64,000 nucleotides of DNA, taken from positions 4,030,001-4,094,000 of the forward strand of contig OY970367.1 of NCBI GenBank assembly GCA_963718635.1. The letters run 5' to 3'. This DNA is from JAIOQJ01 sp963718635. GTDB lineage: Bacteria; Planctomycetota; Planctomycetia; Gemmatales; Gemmataceae. Of this stretch, positions 17,905-26,058 are shown piece after piece. The translations under genes were made by a program, and so were the position numbers. Under the pieces are notes generated by a model, which was not told where the DNA came from, made no database searches, and was given only the letters and a program-made list of their open reading frames with translations. Position 1 is the stretch's first letter; the number at the start of each line of letters is the position of its first letter.

Positions 17905-18467
17905 GGACCGGTCTCCTCAAAATGCGGAGTCAGCAAGTCGCGCATCATTAAACGTGCGCGGTGCAGCCGGCTTTTAACCGCCGGCACGCCAAGTTCGAGG
18001 GCTTCAGCGATGTCGGCATTGGCCATCTGTTCCACATCGGCCAACACCAGCACATCGCGATACATTTCGGGCAGGTGGCTGATCGCGTTTTCAATCGCAT
18101 GCTTCTGTTCGACTTCCAAGGCCGCCTGTTCAGGCCGAACGTTCCATCGCTTGACCGGGCTGCCATGAAGCCCATCGGCATCGAAACGTCCGAGCGGGTC
18201 GTGGATTTCTTTGTCCTCGCGTCTGGCCCGTTTTCGACGAAAGGCAAGAGCGGCGTTCACGGTCACTCGATGCAGCCAAGTGGGGAACGCGGATTCGCCG
18301 CGAAACGTATCGAGCTTGCGAATCACTTGCAACAAGACATTCTGCGTCACATCCTCGGCGTCCGCTTCGTTGCCGAGCATGCGCCGCGCAAGATGGTAAA
18401 CGCGCGGAGCGAACTCGCGAAAAACCCGTTCGGGCGTCATCGTGTCAGCGCCTGGCGTCTCAACCAT
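17901..18467 (-). CDS. ECF RNA polymerase sigma factor
   Basis: 188 residues. Region 2 reads FREFAPRVYHLARRMLGN then EADAEDVTQNVLLQVIRKLD (polymerase binding and -10 recognition), and region 4 reads HLPEMYRDVLVLADVEQM then ANADIAEALELGVPAVKSRL (-35 recognition helix-turn-helix). It starts at 18467, or at the ATG nine codons later. First gene of the operon with its anti-sigma factor and msrA; ECF genes are usually autoregulated. Divergent from the HAD phosphatase gene with 101 bases between. Confidence 0.95.
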   Translation of the reverse strand: MVETPGADTMTPERVFREFAPRVYHLARRMLGNEADAEDVTQNVLLQVIRKLDTFRGESAFPTWLHRVTVNAALAFRRKRARREDKEIHDPLGRFDADGLHGSPVKRWNVRPEQAALEVEQKHAIENAISHLPEMYRDVLVLADVEQMANADIAEALELGVPAVKSRLHRARLMMRDLLTPHFEETGP

Positions 18468-18471
18468 CCGG

Positions 18472-18522
18472 CTTCTCCAATCCGCCGAGGAATCCCCTAT
18501 CGTTTATATAGTGGCGGAGAAG
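18472..18522 (-). promoter_or_regulatory. Inverted repeat in the leader of the sigma-factor operon
   Basis: CTTCTCCGCC and GGCGG-ATT-GGAGAAG (coding strand) can pair with one bulge around a 26-base loop that contains ACTATATAAACGATA. It ends five bases before the ATG of the sigma factor, so it could be an operator or a leader hairpin covering the ribosome site. Seen in sequence; function inferred. Confidence 0.35.
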
Positions 18523-18568
18523 TTCGCGTAAGCGCTTACATGGAAATAACTTTTGCCGGAGTCCGTTA

Positions 18569-19225
18569 ATGTCGTTTCGCTTTCATGCCGTCCTGTTCGA
18601 TTTCGATGGAACCCTCGCTGATAGTTATGATGCCATCACCGCCAGCGTCAATCATGTCGCTGCGCACCATAAACTGCCGCCTCTACCCGAACCTGAAGTA
18701 CGCATTATGGTTGGGCATGGCCTGCTTCAATTGATGGCCGACATCATCCCCGGCGGCGATGCGGCGCAGAATGCCGAGCTTTATCGGGCGCATCATCCAA
18801 CGGTCATGTACCAACACACCCGCTTGTTGCCCGGCGCTGGGGCAGCGCTTGAGCAACTCCACGCACGAAACATCAAGATGGCCGTTTGCAGCAACAAGCC
18901 GGCAGCGATCACCAAAAAGTTGATCGTTGCTTTGAAAGTTTCCGAATACCTGCCATTAGATGCTGTGTTCGGGCCGGAGGATGCACAAAATCCGAAACCT
19001 CACCCGGGAATGGTGCAGGCAGCATTGAACCATTTGAACGTTTCGGCTGACGAAGCCCTATTCATCGGGGACATGTCGATCGACATAGAGACAGCACGCA
19101 ATGCTGGCCTAGAGGTATGGGTGTTGCCCACCGGTTCGAGCGATGTAAAAGCCTTACAGTTAGCTAAACCCGACCGAATTCTGAACAGCATGGATGAATT
19201 GGTGAAGGAGTTGGGAATTTCTTAA
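18569..19225 (+). CDS. HAD-family phosphatase (phosphoglycolate phosphatase-like)
   Basis: 218 residues. Motif I is DFDGTLADS (nucleophile Asp11, acid/base Asp13), motif II is CSNKP, and motif III and IV are KPHPGM with FIGDMSIDIETARNAG. The helical cap after motif I is that of subfamily I (Gph/PGP-like), which removes phosphate from phosphoglycolate or similar small substrates. The true substrate cannot be read from sequence. Starts with ATG, divergent from the sigma operon. Confidence 0.9.
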   Translation: MSFRFHAVLFDFDGTLADSYDAITASVNHVAAHHKLPPLPEPEVRIMVGHGLLQLMADIIPGGDAAQNAELYRAHHPTVMYQHTRLLPGAGAALEQLHARNIKMAVCSNKPAAITKKLIVALKVSEYLPLDAVFGPEDAQNPKPHPGMVQAALNHLNVSADEALFIGDMSIDIETARNAGLEVWVLPTGSSDVKALQLAKPDRILNSMDELVKELGIS

Positions 19226-19234
19226 CGGGCGGAA

Positions 19235-19358
19235 CCGGAAGTCTGACGACTTCCGCTACGCGAGAAAGCACGGCGTAGCGGAAGTCGTTAGACTTCCGGG
19301 GCTGCGCCTGGACTTGCGGGCGAACTCGGAAGTCTGACGACTTCCGCTACGCGAGAAG
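19235..19358. repeat. Palindromic repeats, GGAAGTCTGACGACTTCC family
   Basis: CCGGAAGTCTGACGACTTCC (19235) with CTACGC is answered by GCGTAGCGGAAGTCGTTAGACTTCC-type sequence at 19273-19299, and a third arm follows at 19327-19358. Every arm is palindromic by itself. The block follows the HAD gene directly and may serve as its transcription end. Confidence 0.8.
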
Positions 19359-19537
19359 ACGCGACGTATGTACTCCGATTTCGCATTTCCGTTTTAATCG
19401 GTCCTAAGTTAGTTTATCCGCTGCGCCGACCCAAGAGTCCGATGGCGAACGCTGTACGGTAAGCCCGAGATAGTGCGCCCATGCAGATGGTTCGCACCTG
19501 ATCCTCTGATGCGATGGAATGTGGACAGACAGTCGCT

Positions 19538-19576
19538 TCCGGAGGCGTAAACCCGAGAAAATGGTAAAAAAGAGAT
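19538..19576 (+). repeat. Degenerate copy of the AAATATTT palindrome element
   Basis: CGCTTCCGGAGGCG followed by TAAACCCGAGAAAATGGTAAAA resembles the other copies, but the central AAATATTT part of the palindrome is missing. It lies 47 bases upstream of a full copy. Confidence 0.5.
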
Positions 19577-19622
19577 TAACGAGCTTGCAGGTCAGAGCCG
19601 CGACCGTAAGTGCTTCAGGAGA

Positions 19623-19677
19623 CCCTTCAGGAAATATTTCCTGAAGGGCCTTTCCAATTAAATCGTGGGAAAACGCG
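19623..19677 (+). repeat. AAATATTT palindrome element, copy A
   Basis: A perfect 26-base palindrome (19623-19648, core TTCAGGAAATATTTCCTGAA) followed by TTTCCAATTAAATCGTGGGA and AAACGCG. The tail is conserved in all copies. It lies in the 950-base spacer between the HAD and Wzz-like genes. Confidence 0.85.
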
Positions 19678-19771
19678 CATCATGACTTTTCAAACTTCCG
19701 TAGGACAAGCGTCTCGCTTGTGCCTTGCTCAAACGAACGACGCTCTAGTGCGCGTCGTTCTGAAGCAACCG

Positions 19772-19826
19772 CCTTCTAGAAATATTTCCAGAAGGTGAAA
19801 CCTGAGAAAATCGTGGGAAAACGCAT
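19772..19826 (+). repeat. AAATATTT palindrome element, copy B
   Basis: CCTTCTAGAAATATTTCCAG followed by AAGG, a near-perfect palindrome with one mismatched pair, and the conserved tail GAGAAAATCGTGGGAAAACG. Same orientation as copy A. Confidence 0.85.
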
Positions 19827-19903
19827 GCAACTTCAAACAATGCCAGCAAAGAGACGCTGTAGTCAAACATTCGTCGATCAATCAGTTGTCGATCTATCGT
19901 AGT

Positions 19904-19955
19904 CGCTTATGGAAATATTTCCACAAGCGAAACCCCGAGGAAATCGTGCAAAAAA
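19904..19955 (+). repeat. AAATATTT palindrome element, copy C
   Basis: CGCTTATGGAAATATTTCCA then CAAGCG forms a palindrome of 26 bases with few mismatches; the tail GAGGAAATCGTGCAAAAAAG is a diverged version of the common one. Same orientation as copies A and B, making a cluster of three with spacings of about 130-150 bases. Confidence 0.8.
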
Positions 19956-20176
19956 GGACGAACACTTTGGCGTGCCGAGCGACTTAAGCTGCGGGGTTAC
20001 GTTCTCACGGGCTGCTTTATCTGACTCTTCGTTAAAATTCTTCACGACTTGAGCCGAAAGAAAATGCTATCCTAATCTATGTTTTCGCCTTCCGGCACAA
20101 TCGTTCCTTTAGGTACAATTGTCGGAACTGCATTGCCGTCGCTGCTTTCGCGCCCTCTTGATCGGGATAAGACTTC

Positions 20177-22477
20177 ATGAAGATGCAACCCTATGCCCGT
20201 GGCGAGATGATGCCGGTGGCGCCGCGTGGACCGTTGGCCGAGCGGAATGGCTATTACGATTGGCCAGGCAACCATGGTCCGCAGCCTGGGCCCAACGGCT
20301 ATCCCGGCAACGGCTATCATCAACAAGTGCCTTTTCATCCTGCGGGTCCAGGCGAGCCGAGCTACGTGCAGGTGCTGTTGCGACAGATTAAGAAGCGTTG
20401 GTTGCATCTTTTCTTCTGGCTGGTGGCGACTACTGTCGTTGCGGCGGTGGTTATCACGAAATTTGCCAAGCCCACTTTCCATGCCGAGGGGCGGCTCTAT
20501 TACTCGCCCGATTTCAATTACAGCCATAAACGGCTATATACTCCGCCGAACATCCAGACGATTCTGGCATTGGCTAAGTCTCCGGAAGTGGTCGATAAGG
20601 CAGCGGAGGAAGCCAATCTGGGGGTTGGCGGGGATGCCCTCGATAAAAAGCTGACGATCGCCATCGTCAAACAGTCCGACTTGATTTCGGTGCAGTTCGA
20701 TTGGCCCAATCGCGAGCAGGCGGAAAAGGTTGCCAATCGAGTCTTACAGCTGGTGATCCAGCAAAACGATCAGCTCCGTCGCCGCTTATCGGAGAAGGCC
20801 ATCATCGATCTGGAGGAATCCCTGGAAAAGGTGGCCAAGGATGAGTTGGCGATGCGCAACCTGCTCAACGAAACGCTCGGCAACATGAAGATCTTCGACC
20901 TGAAGACGGAAATGGGGACGGTGATCAACGAGATTTCATCGTTGAACAGCCAGATCCTCGCGCTCTCCATTGAAGAAACTTCGCTCAAGACGCAGATCAA
21001 AGACATCGACGAAAAAGTCGCTGCGAAAAGGCGGGAACTCGACTCAGGCAAAAGCGATCCCGATCAAGACCGGCTCGAAGCGGGATTGATGAGCGAAATG
21101 CGCATCATCCGCAGCAGCCAAGTTGAAAAACAACGTGCCATCGAACTAGCGAAAGTAAAACTCAGCGCTGCCCTTGCGAAGCGCAAGAACTGGGATCCAT
21201 TGTTCCGGGCTGGCCATATTTCCAAAGCCGAGTGGAACGAAAATGAAGACGCTATCAAACTGTACAACATCGAGATCGGAGGAAGCGCTGAATTGATGCG
21301 AATGAATCAGGAACTGAAAGATAAAGAACAACAAATTCTGAACATCAAGAAGGGATTTGTATCACCCGAACATCAGCAGCTGCGGTCCGAACGGCTCCAA
21401 AAGGAAGTCCTGCTTTCCTCGATCCCTCGCAAGATAAAGGACTTGGAAGAGAGCCTTGCCGAACGAATGCAGCATCAGAGGCATTTGCAAAGTGCCCAGA
21501 AAAAGGTGCAGCATATCGAACTGGCAATCGATTCGTTACACCAGAAGCGGACGAGTCAATCGGAACAAAAGCACGAACACGAGAAGCTTGAAGCGAAGAA
21601 GGTCGAGGAGTTGACGATCTACGCGCCGGCCACCACCGGCGGGGCGCCTCCGACGACCAACCATGTCAAACTCGGCGCTGTGGTGTTTGGTCTTTCGATC
21701 TTGCTTTTTGTCGGATTCATTGCCGTGTTCGATATGCCCAAGATGGCGATGCACGGTTCGCCGATGCCGCCTCCTCAGGCGCAGTATCCGGTGCCGGCCT
21801 GGCAGCATTACGCTCCGCGGCAAGAGTCGGAATATGCCCCCCCGCAGCCTCCGCCCACACGTGGGCCGAGCATGACAAATGAACACATGCGGGCCCTCGC
21901 CGAACGGATCATGGAGAACAATCGCACCCGCGGCTCCATCGTTCTTTTCACGCCAACTTCTTCCGGCTTACGCGTCGAGAACTTGCTTGGCGATCTCGGC
22001 TGCTTCTTAAAGAAAGAGACCGGCCGAGTGCTGGTATTCGAGGCCCGGACGGCTGCCGAAGGTCCGGCTTACCCCGCTTGGATCGGACCCAGCGGCAGGG
22101 AAGTCTCCGACCAGCTCGACGCCTATCTGGAAGGTCGCCATGAGCGCGGCGGCAACTGTTTTGCCGAGACATTAATAGCAGGCATCGATTATGCCCGTTG
22201 CGATCTTTCCCACCATCTGACGGCCGTTATGTCGATGTATCGTTTCCGTCGTCTCATGCACGATATGAAAGAACGCTACACCGTGGTGCTGATGATCACA
22301 CCGGAACGTTTCCACGGCGACGAAGACGATCTCTTCACCACGCTTGGCGAGGGGATTGTCGTCGTTGTCAACGAGGATGCCGACCGGGCTGAGGTAGACT
22401 CGTACATGTGCGATCTTCGGGCTAGCGAGACGCCTGTTTACGGTGTCGTGACCGTGCCACCTTCGCCGACCGCGTGA
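20177..22477 (+). CDS. Wzz/GumC-like polysaccharide co-polymerase with degenerate C-terminal kinase-like domain
   Basis: 766 residues. A Pro/Gly-rich N-terminus leads to the first membrane helix at about 74-97 (LHLFFWLVATTVVAAVVITK), a Wzz-type periplasmic domain (FHAEGRLYYSPDF, SPEVVDKAAEEA, VANRVLQLVI), long coiled coils (about 190-470) and a second helix at about 497-519. The cytoplasmic C-terminus starts like a BY-kinase (MRALAERIMENNRTRGSIVL) but the Walker A region is FTPTSSGLRVENLLGDLG without GK(S/T), so it should not bind ATP normally. Such proteins set chain length or export of extracellular polysaccharide. No partner genes are adjacent. Confidence 0.85.
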   Translation: MKMQPYARGEMMPVAPRGPLAERNGYYDWPGNHGPQPGPNGYPGNGYHQQVPFHPAGPGEPSYVQVLLRQIKKRWLHLFFWLVATTVVAAVVITKFAKPTFHAEGRLYYSPDFNYSHKRLYTPPNIQTILALAKSPEVVDKAAEEANLGVGGDALDKKLTIAIVKQSDLISVQFDWPNREQAEKVANRVLQLVIQQNDQLRRRLSEKAIIDLEESLEKVAKDELAMRNLLNETLGNMKIFDLKTEMGTVINEISSLNSQILALSIEETSLKTQIKDIDEKVAAKRRELDSGKSDPDQDRLEAGLMSEMRIIRSSQVEKQRAIELAKVKLSAALAKRKNWDPLFRAGHISKAEWNENEDAIKLYNIEIGGSAELMRMNQELKDKEQQILNIKKGFVSPEHQQLRSERLQKEVLLSSIPRKIKDLEESLAERMQHQRHLQSAQKKVQHIELAIDSLHQKRTSQSEQKHEHEKLEAKKVEELTIYAPATTGGAPPTTNHVKLGAVVFGLSILLFVGFIAVFDMPKMAMHGSPMPPPQAQYPVPAWQHYAPRQESEYAPPQPPPTRGPSMTNEHMRALAERIMENNRTRGSIVLFTPTSSGLRVENLLGDLGCFLKKETGRVLVFEARTAAEGPAYPAWIGPSGREVSDQLDAYLEGRHERGGNCFAETLIAGIDYARCDLSHHLTAVMSMYRFRRLMHDMKERYTVVLMITPERFHGDEDDLFTTLGEGIVVVVNEDADRAEVDSYMCDLRASETPVYGVVTVPPSPTA

Positions 22478-22557
22478 AAGATATGGCGTCAGAGCCGCGA
22501 CCGTGAGGGAGCTACTTCCTAACAGTCCCGGCTCTTAGAACCCGGTGATTTTCCGTA

Positions 22558-22589
22558 GCAACCCACCCATCACCAAAGAGGTGGGTTGC
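22558..22589. terminator. Hairpin between convergent genes, possible bidirectional terminator
   Basis: GCAACCCACC and GTGGGTTGC pair around a 13-base loop in the space between the stops of the Wzz-like gene (22477) and the DUF1559 gene (22624). No clear T-run follows on either strand, so strength is uncertain. The nearby GTCAGAGCCGCGACCGT (22490) is an interspersed repeat also found at 19591. Confidence 0.5.
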
Positions 22590-22623
22590 GCTGAGCCTTC
22601 ACCCGCCCTACCACGGCCGAGTC

Positions 22624-24285
22624 TCACGGCAAATCGACGGTTTCCCCACCCGCTGCTGTAATGATCGCCCGCAGCACATTTTCGTGGGTTTTCAGCGGGA
22701 TCGTTCTGACAGAACCGTCGGCCCACAAAGCCAGAAAACCATTGCCGCCAAACGATGCAAATTTGGGCAAAGGCTTTTCGGCATCGTATTCGAATTCATC
22801 CGGTTTGGTCCAAGGCGTCGCTTCTGCGGCCTCAAAGGCCAACATAGTATTTGAAGAGCCATCAGTGATTCCCGCTAACGTTCTGGACTCCTTCATTGTT
22901 GTAAAGATGGTGTCTTTACCCCAGAAGATGCGGTAATGTGTCATACCCGCTTCTGTAGTCGGGGCTTGTTTATCGGAATAGGTTTTCGGCATCAGCGGAA
23001 TTAATTTCTTGTTGTTTTCGCTATCCCACGGTTCGTCCAGTTTGAATTTCTCGTAAAGATTTTGTTGCTCGATAAACGGTAAGATTGCAACACGCCAACT
23101 AAGTAACGGTTTCCCCTTTTCGCTGCAAATAGCAGCGCTCGGGAGTTTTCCATACGCATCATGGTAGCTGTGCATAGCTAAACCGATTTGTTTCAGATTA
23201 TTCATGCTTTCAACCCGTGACGCCGCGGCGCGCACCTTTTGGACGGCCGGCAGTAACAGGCCGACGGCTATCGGCATGGTGCTGGCGTAACCGATGTTCG
23301 GAATGGTCGTAGACATTTTGACCGACTTGCCATCCTGTTTCACCGGGGGGTTCATCAAAAACTCGTCGAGCCGTTCCATCCCGCCCAAGGCTAAGAGAGC
23401 CATGGCACTTTCCGGCAGCTTTTCCAGCGGCGCTGTTGTGCCGTCGCCGAGAACGGTATTCAGCATTTCCGCTCGGCTCTTCTTGATTGCATCGCGACCC
23501 ATTTGGGCCATGTCAGTCACCGCTTTCATCCCCGCGGCGGCTGACTGTTCATTCTCAAAATTGAGGCTCAGATCAACCACGTTGTTTTCCGCGAGATTGA
23601 ACGAGAGCAATGCTGTTTTGGCAAGCAGCAAAGGGCGCACGAACGGAGGAACGCCCTCGCGTTGCAAGCGTTCCTCATTGAGCGCCTCTTTCGGGATATA
23701 GCTCAAATTGGCGGCAATCGTGATATGCCGTTTGGTGTTCGCTGCCTGTAGCGACTCGGTCAGTTCGCCTCGGACGACTGATCGTTTCTCGATGTATAAC
23801 TCGACAGCGGAAATTTTGCCGAAGACGATGATCTGGTCTTTAATGATGGAGACGGCCGTTCCCGATTTCACGTCGGTCCAATAGCTGCCGTTCGTCGTCT
23901 TTTTCTCGGTCGCATTGGGCATGGCGGACTTCAATACCGCAGCCGCTTCGAACGGTTTGTTCATCGCCAGAATGGCAAGGATTTCTGGCTCATTTTTCAG
24001 CTGGACGTCGCATGGAATGGCGACAACGGTGAGCCGATCAATGCTCGAAGGCGAAGGAAGGAAACGTCGATCAAAGCCGGTTAGCGCCTTATCGCCAGCC
24101 TTCATCACCGTCTCGCGCAGTTCTTTAAGTGCATCGCTTTTCCAAATGTCCGCCACGCGGATATGGGCAAAGCCCAAAGCATCCGCCGGCACCGCAGCCA
24201 GATCGGCGGGGAGTTCGTCTGCCGCCAACGTCGGCAATGTCATTAGCGCGCTGAGCGCCGTCGCGAGAAGAAAACGGGCCATCAT
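22624..24285 (-). CDS. DUF1559 protein with N-terminal extension
   Basis: 553 residues with a signal peptide (MMARFLLATALSALMTLPTL, cleavage near AAD). The C-terminal third is DUF1559, a family expanded in planctomycetes: LLLPAVQKVRAAASRVESMN, NLKQIGLAMHSYHDAYGKLP, LSWRVAILPFIEQQNLYEKF and TDGSSNTMLAFEA with ALWADGSVR. The N-terminal 330 residues form an extracytoplasmic domain of unknown role. Normally DUF1559 proteins begin with a pilin-like helix; here the domain sits behind a different N-terminal domain instead. Function unknown, probably surface-located. Confidence 0.92.
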   Translation of the reverse strand: MMARFLLATALSALMTLPTLAADELPADLAAVPADALGFAHIRVADIWKSDALKELRETVMKAGDKALTGFDRRFLPSPSSIDRLTVVAIPCDVQLKNEPEILAILAMNKPFEAAAVLKSAMPNATEKKTTNGSYWTDVKSGTAVSIIKDQIIVFGKISAVELYIEKRSVVRGELTESLQAANTKRHITIAANLSYIPKEALNEERLQREGVPPFVRPLLLAKTALLSFNLAENNVVDLSLNFENEQSAAAGMKAVTDMAQMGRDAIKKSRAEMLNTVLGDGTTAPLEKLPESAMALLALGGMERLDEFLMNPPVKQDGKSVKMSTTIPNIGYASTMPIAVGLLLPAVQKVRAAASRVESMNNLKQIGLAMHSYHDAYGKLPSAAICSEKGKPLLSWRVAILPFIEQQNLYEKFKLDEPWDSENNKKLIPLMPKTYSDKQAPTTEAGMTHYRIFWGKDTIFTTMKESRTLAGITDGSSNTMLAFEAAEATPWTKPDEFEYDAEKPLPKFASFGGNGFLALWADGSVRTIPLKTHENVLRAIITAAGGETVDLP

Positions 24286-24444
24286 GGGTCACCTCATTAC
24301 GGTTGAAGAAACGGCAAGGATGCCAATTGCAGGCGTCGATGTCATCAGAAAGGATGCCGAGATTATCGGCATCCTTATGTGCAATGGCAAGGACCATACG
24401 GTATGTGAAAATGCGATGTGAAGGCTTTGTGCGTGGATCGCTAT
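24286..24444. other. Short spacer
   Basis: About 160 bases between the DUF1559 gene and the amino-acid-kinase gene. It contains a loose inverted repeat (GGCAAGGATGCCAATTGC and GCATCCTTATGTGCAATGGC) but no gene. Confidence 0.3.
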
Positions 24445-24981
24445 TTAGCGCTCAAACATTCTATTCCGGAAATTGATCCACTTTACATCGACACCTGAGC
24501 GTTCCACTACCCCGCCGAATGCGGAATCGACCAAGACCCCTTCGGCTGCTTTTGTCCAGTCGTAGTGGGGCGGTAGATCGACTGACTTGAGCATGATGAT
24601 CGCGCTCGCCTGCATCACCTCGGCGACACGTGCGGCGATGGCATCGCTGGTCACACGCCAGTCGTGCGCAAGCGCCAACGGATTGCCTTCATCTTTTTCG
24701 CAGAAGGCGTAGGCATCGAGCACTTCGCAAGAGGGCGGCAGAAAACGCCGCAGCAACTGTCCGTTCAAGTCCATCGCCCGAATCGCGAGCCAGTGCGAAT
24801 ACTCTTCTATTAGGCTGTGTATGCCGTGGTATCGTCGCACGACGTCGGCAAACGCGCCTCCGCCGGGCACAAATAGATATCGGCCTTCCACTTGTTCGGC
24901 CAACCAGTCACGCAGTCCGGAACAAAGGCCCGGATGATCGAAGAGGCTGCCGCCGACTTTCACAACGGTCAGGTTGTCCAA
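24445..24981 (-). CDS. Amino acid kinase family protein (MfnE-like, C1 pathway)
   Basis: 178 residues. VVKVGGSLFDHPGLCSGL, FVPGGGAFADVVRRY and TSDAIAARVAEVMQASAIIM, then LKSVD, are the phosphate- and substrate-binding motifs of the amino acid kinase fold. The gene overlaps the 3' end of the H4MPT-linked C1-pathway gene by 13 bases, the arrangement seen where archaeal-type methanofuran/methanopterin genes occur in methylotrophs and planctomycetes. MfnE phosphorylates (aminomethyl)furan phosphate in methanofuran synthesis; a related phosphorylation is inferred here. Family sure, precise substrate inferred. Confidence 0.8.
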   Translation of the reverse strand: MDNLTVVKVGGSLFDHPGLCSGLRDWLAEQVEGRYLFVPGGGAFADVVRRYHGIHSLIEEYSHWLAIRAMDLNGQLLRRFLPPSCEVLDAYAFCEKDEGNPLALAHDWRVTSDAIAARVAEVMQASAIIMLKSVDLPPHYDWTKAAEGVLVDSAFGGVVERSGVDVKWINFRNRMFER

Positions 24982-25964
24982 AATTGTTCTCCCAACAAGG
25001 ACACCGTAAACGCCGTTGCTACTGTGGAGATGGTTTCACCATTCAAGTCCGAAACGAAGTTCAATTGGACCTCCTCGTCGTCTCCTGCATAAGCATTCCA
25101 AGCTTCGAGGGCCAGAAATTCGCCTGAGCCAGAACAAATGATTCGGTCCAACTTAGTGGGAAAACGACCGACGACAGTCCGAATGGCGTTTGCTAACATG
25201 CTCCGTTGCCGATCGACCGCCTGACTCGCAAGTTTTTTAGTATCTGCATCAGTTATGGTTTCGCCATCGCCGCCGAGCATTCGCGCCAATCGTGCATGGG
25301 CAAACTTTTTGGTGGCAGGTCGGGCATCAGCAGTTGTGAGATCATTGGGATCTCCAGGCGTCATCCCAAGAGCGAGATAGGCATCCTGGATAGTAGCGAA
25401 GAACTCTGCCGTCACCCCTTCATTGACTAGGGCACAGATGGGAGTGCGTTTCACGCCGGTATAAACCAGTTCCTTCGATTCCAATCGGGCGGCATCGGTC
25501 AAACCCTCGGCCAGTGGCTTTCCCTCGTGAAGCGCAATGATATCGGACGTTGTCGAGCCAATATCGATCATCAACCCATTTCTATATCGCCGGGCCAAAT
25601 ACGTTGCGAGTGCATGCCAATTGGCGGCAGCGACCTCGATGGGATTCTGCATCGCCTCGGTCGTGGAGACAAACCGGCCCGAAGTGCTCCATACTTTAAT
25701 AGTGCTTGAGGGAAAAGCTTTTCCGACCTGGGCGAGAATTCGCGATACGCCGTCCCGTTTGGTTTCGTAGCAATCGCAGAGCTCACCGGTCATCGTGACC
25801 GCAAGCCGACCCAAGGGCCATCCGTGCAGCAATGCGAGCAAGGCGTCGCCAAGCTGGTCGGGATGTTTCCAAAGTTCAAAAGGGCTCGTCCTCGCCTGGC
25901 CGCCGCTAGTTGCCGCCTTCAGATTCGCGCCGCCAATGTCGAGGCCGATTACGTTTTCGCTCAT
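24969..25964 (-). CDS. H4MPT-linked C1-transfer pathway protein (hydantoinase/oxoprolinase-like, MfnF type)
   Basis: 331 residues from the ATG at 25964 (MSENVIGLDIGGANLKAATS); a longer frame exists but begins upstream of the neighbouring gene's promoter space. Motifs: GLDIGGANLKA at the N-terminus, TMTGELCDCYETKRDGV, LMIDIGSTTSDIIAL, ELVYTGVKRTPICAL and ICSGSGEFL, typical of the ASKHA-fold proteins annotated as H4MPT-linked C1 transfer pathway proteins. The archaeal relative MfnF couples a furan diphosphate to tyramine-glutamate in methanofuran synthesis. It is translationally linked to the downstream kinase and divergent from the Hsp70-family gene. Confidence 0.88.
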   Translation of the reverse strand: MSENVIGLDIGGANLKAATSGGQARTSPFELWKHPDQLGDALLALLHGWPLGRLAVTMTGELCDCYETKRDGVSRILAQVGKAFPSSTIKVWSTSGRFVSTTEAMQNPIEVAAANWHALATYLARRYRNGLMIDIGSTTSDIIALHEGKPLAEGLTDAARLESKELVYTGVKRTPICALVNEGVTAEFFATIQDAYLALGMTPGDPNDLTTADARPATKKFAHARLARMLGGDGETITDADTKKLASQAVDRQRSMLANAIRTVVGRFPTKLDRIICSGSGEFLALEAWNAYAGDDEEVQLNFVSDLNGETISTVATAFTVSLLGEQFWTT

Positions 25965-26058
25965 GCTTCTAAGATAGTGGCGAGGAGTCGGGTGCAAGCA
26001 GAATGCATTCGGCCAATGAACATGGACCTCGGAATGTTTTCTACGGGCCAAGAGCATT

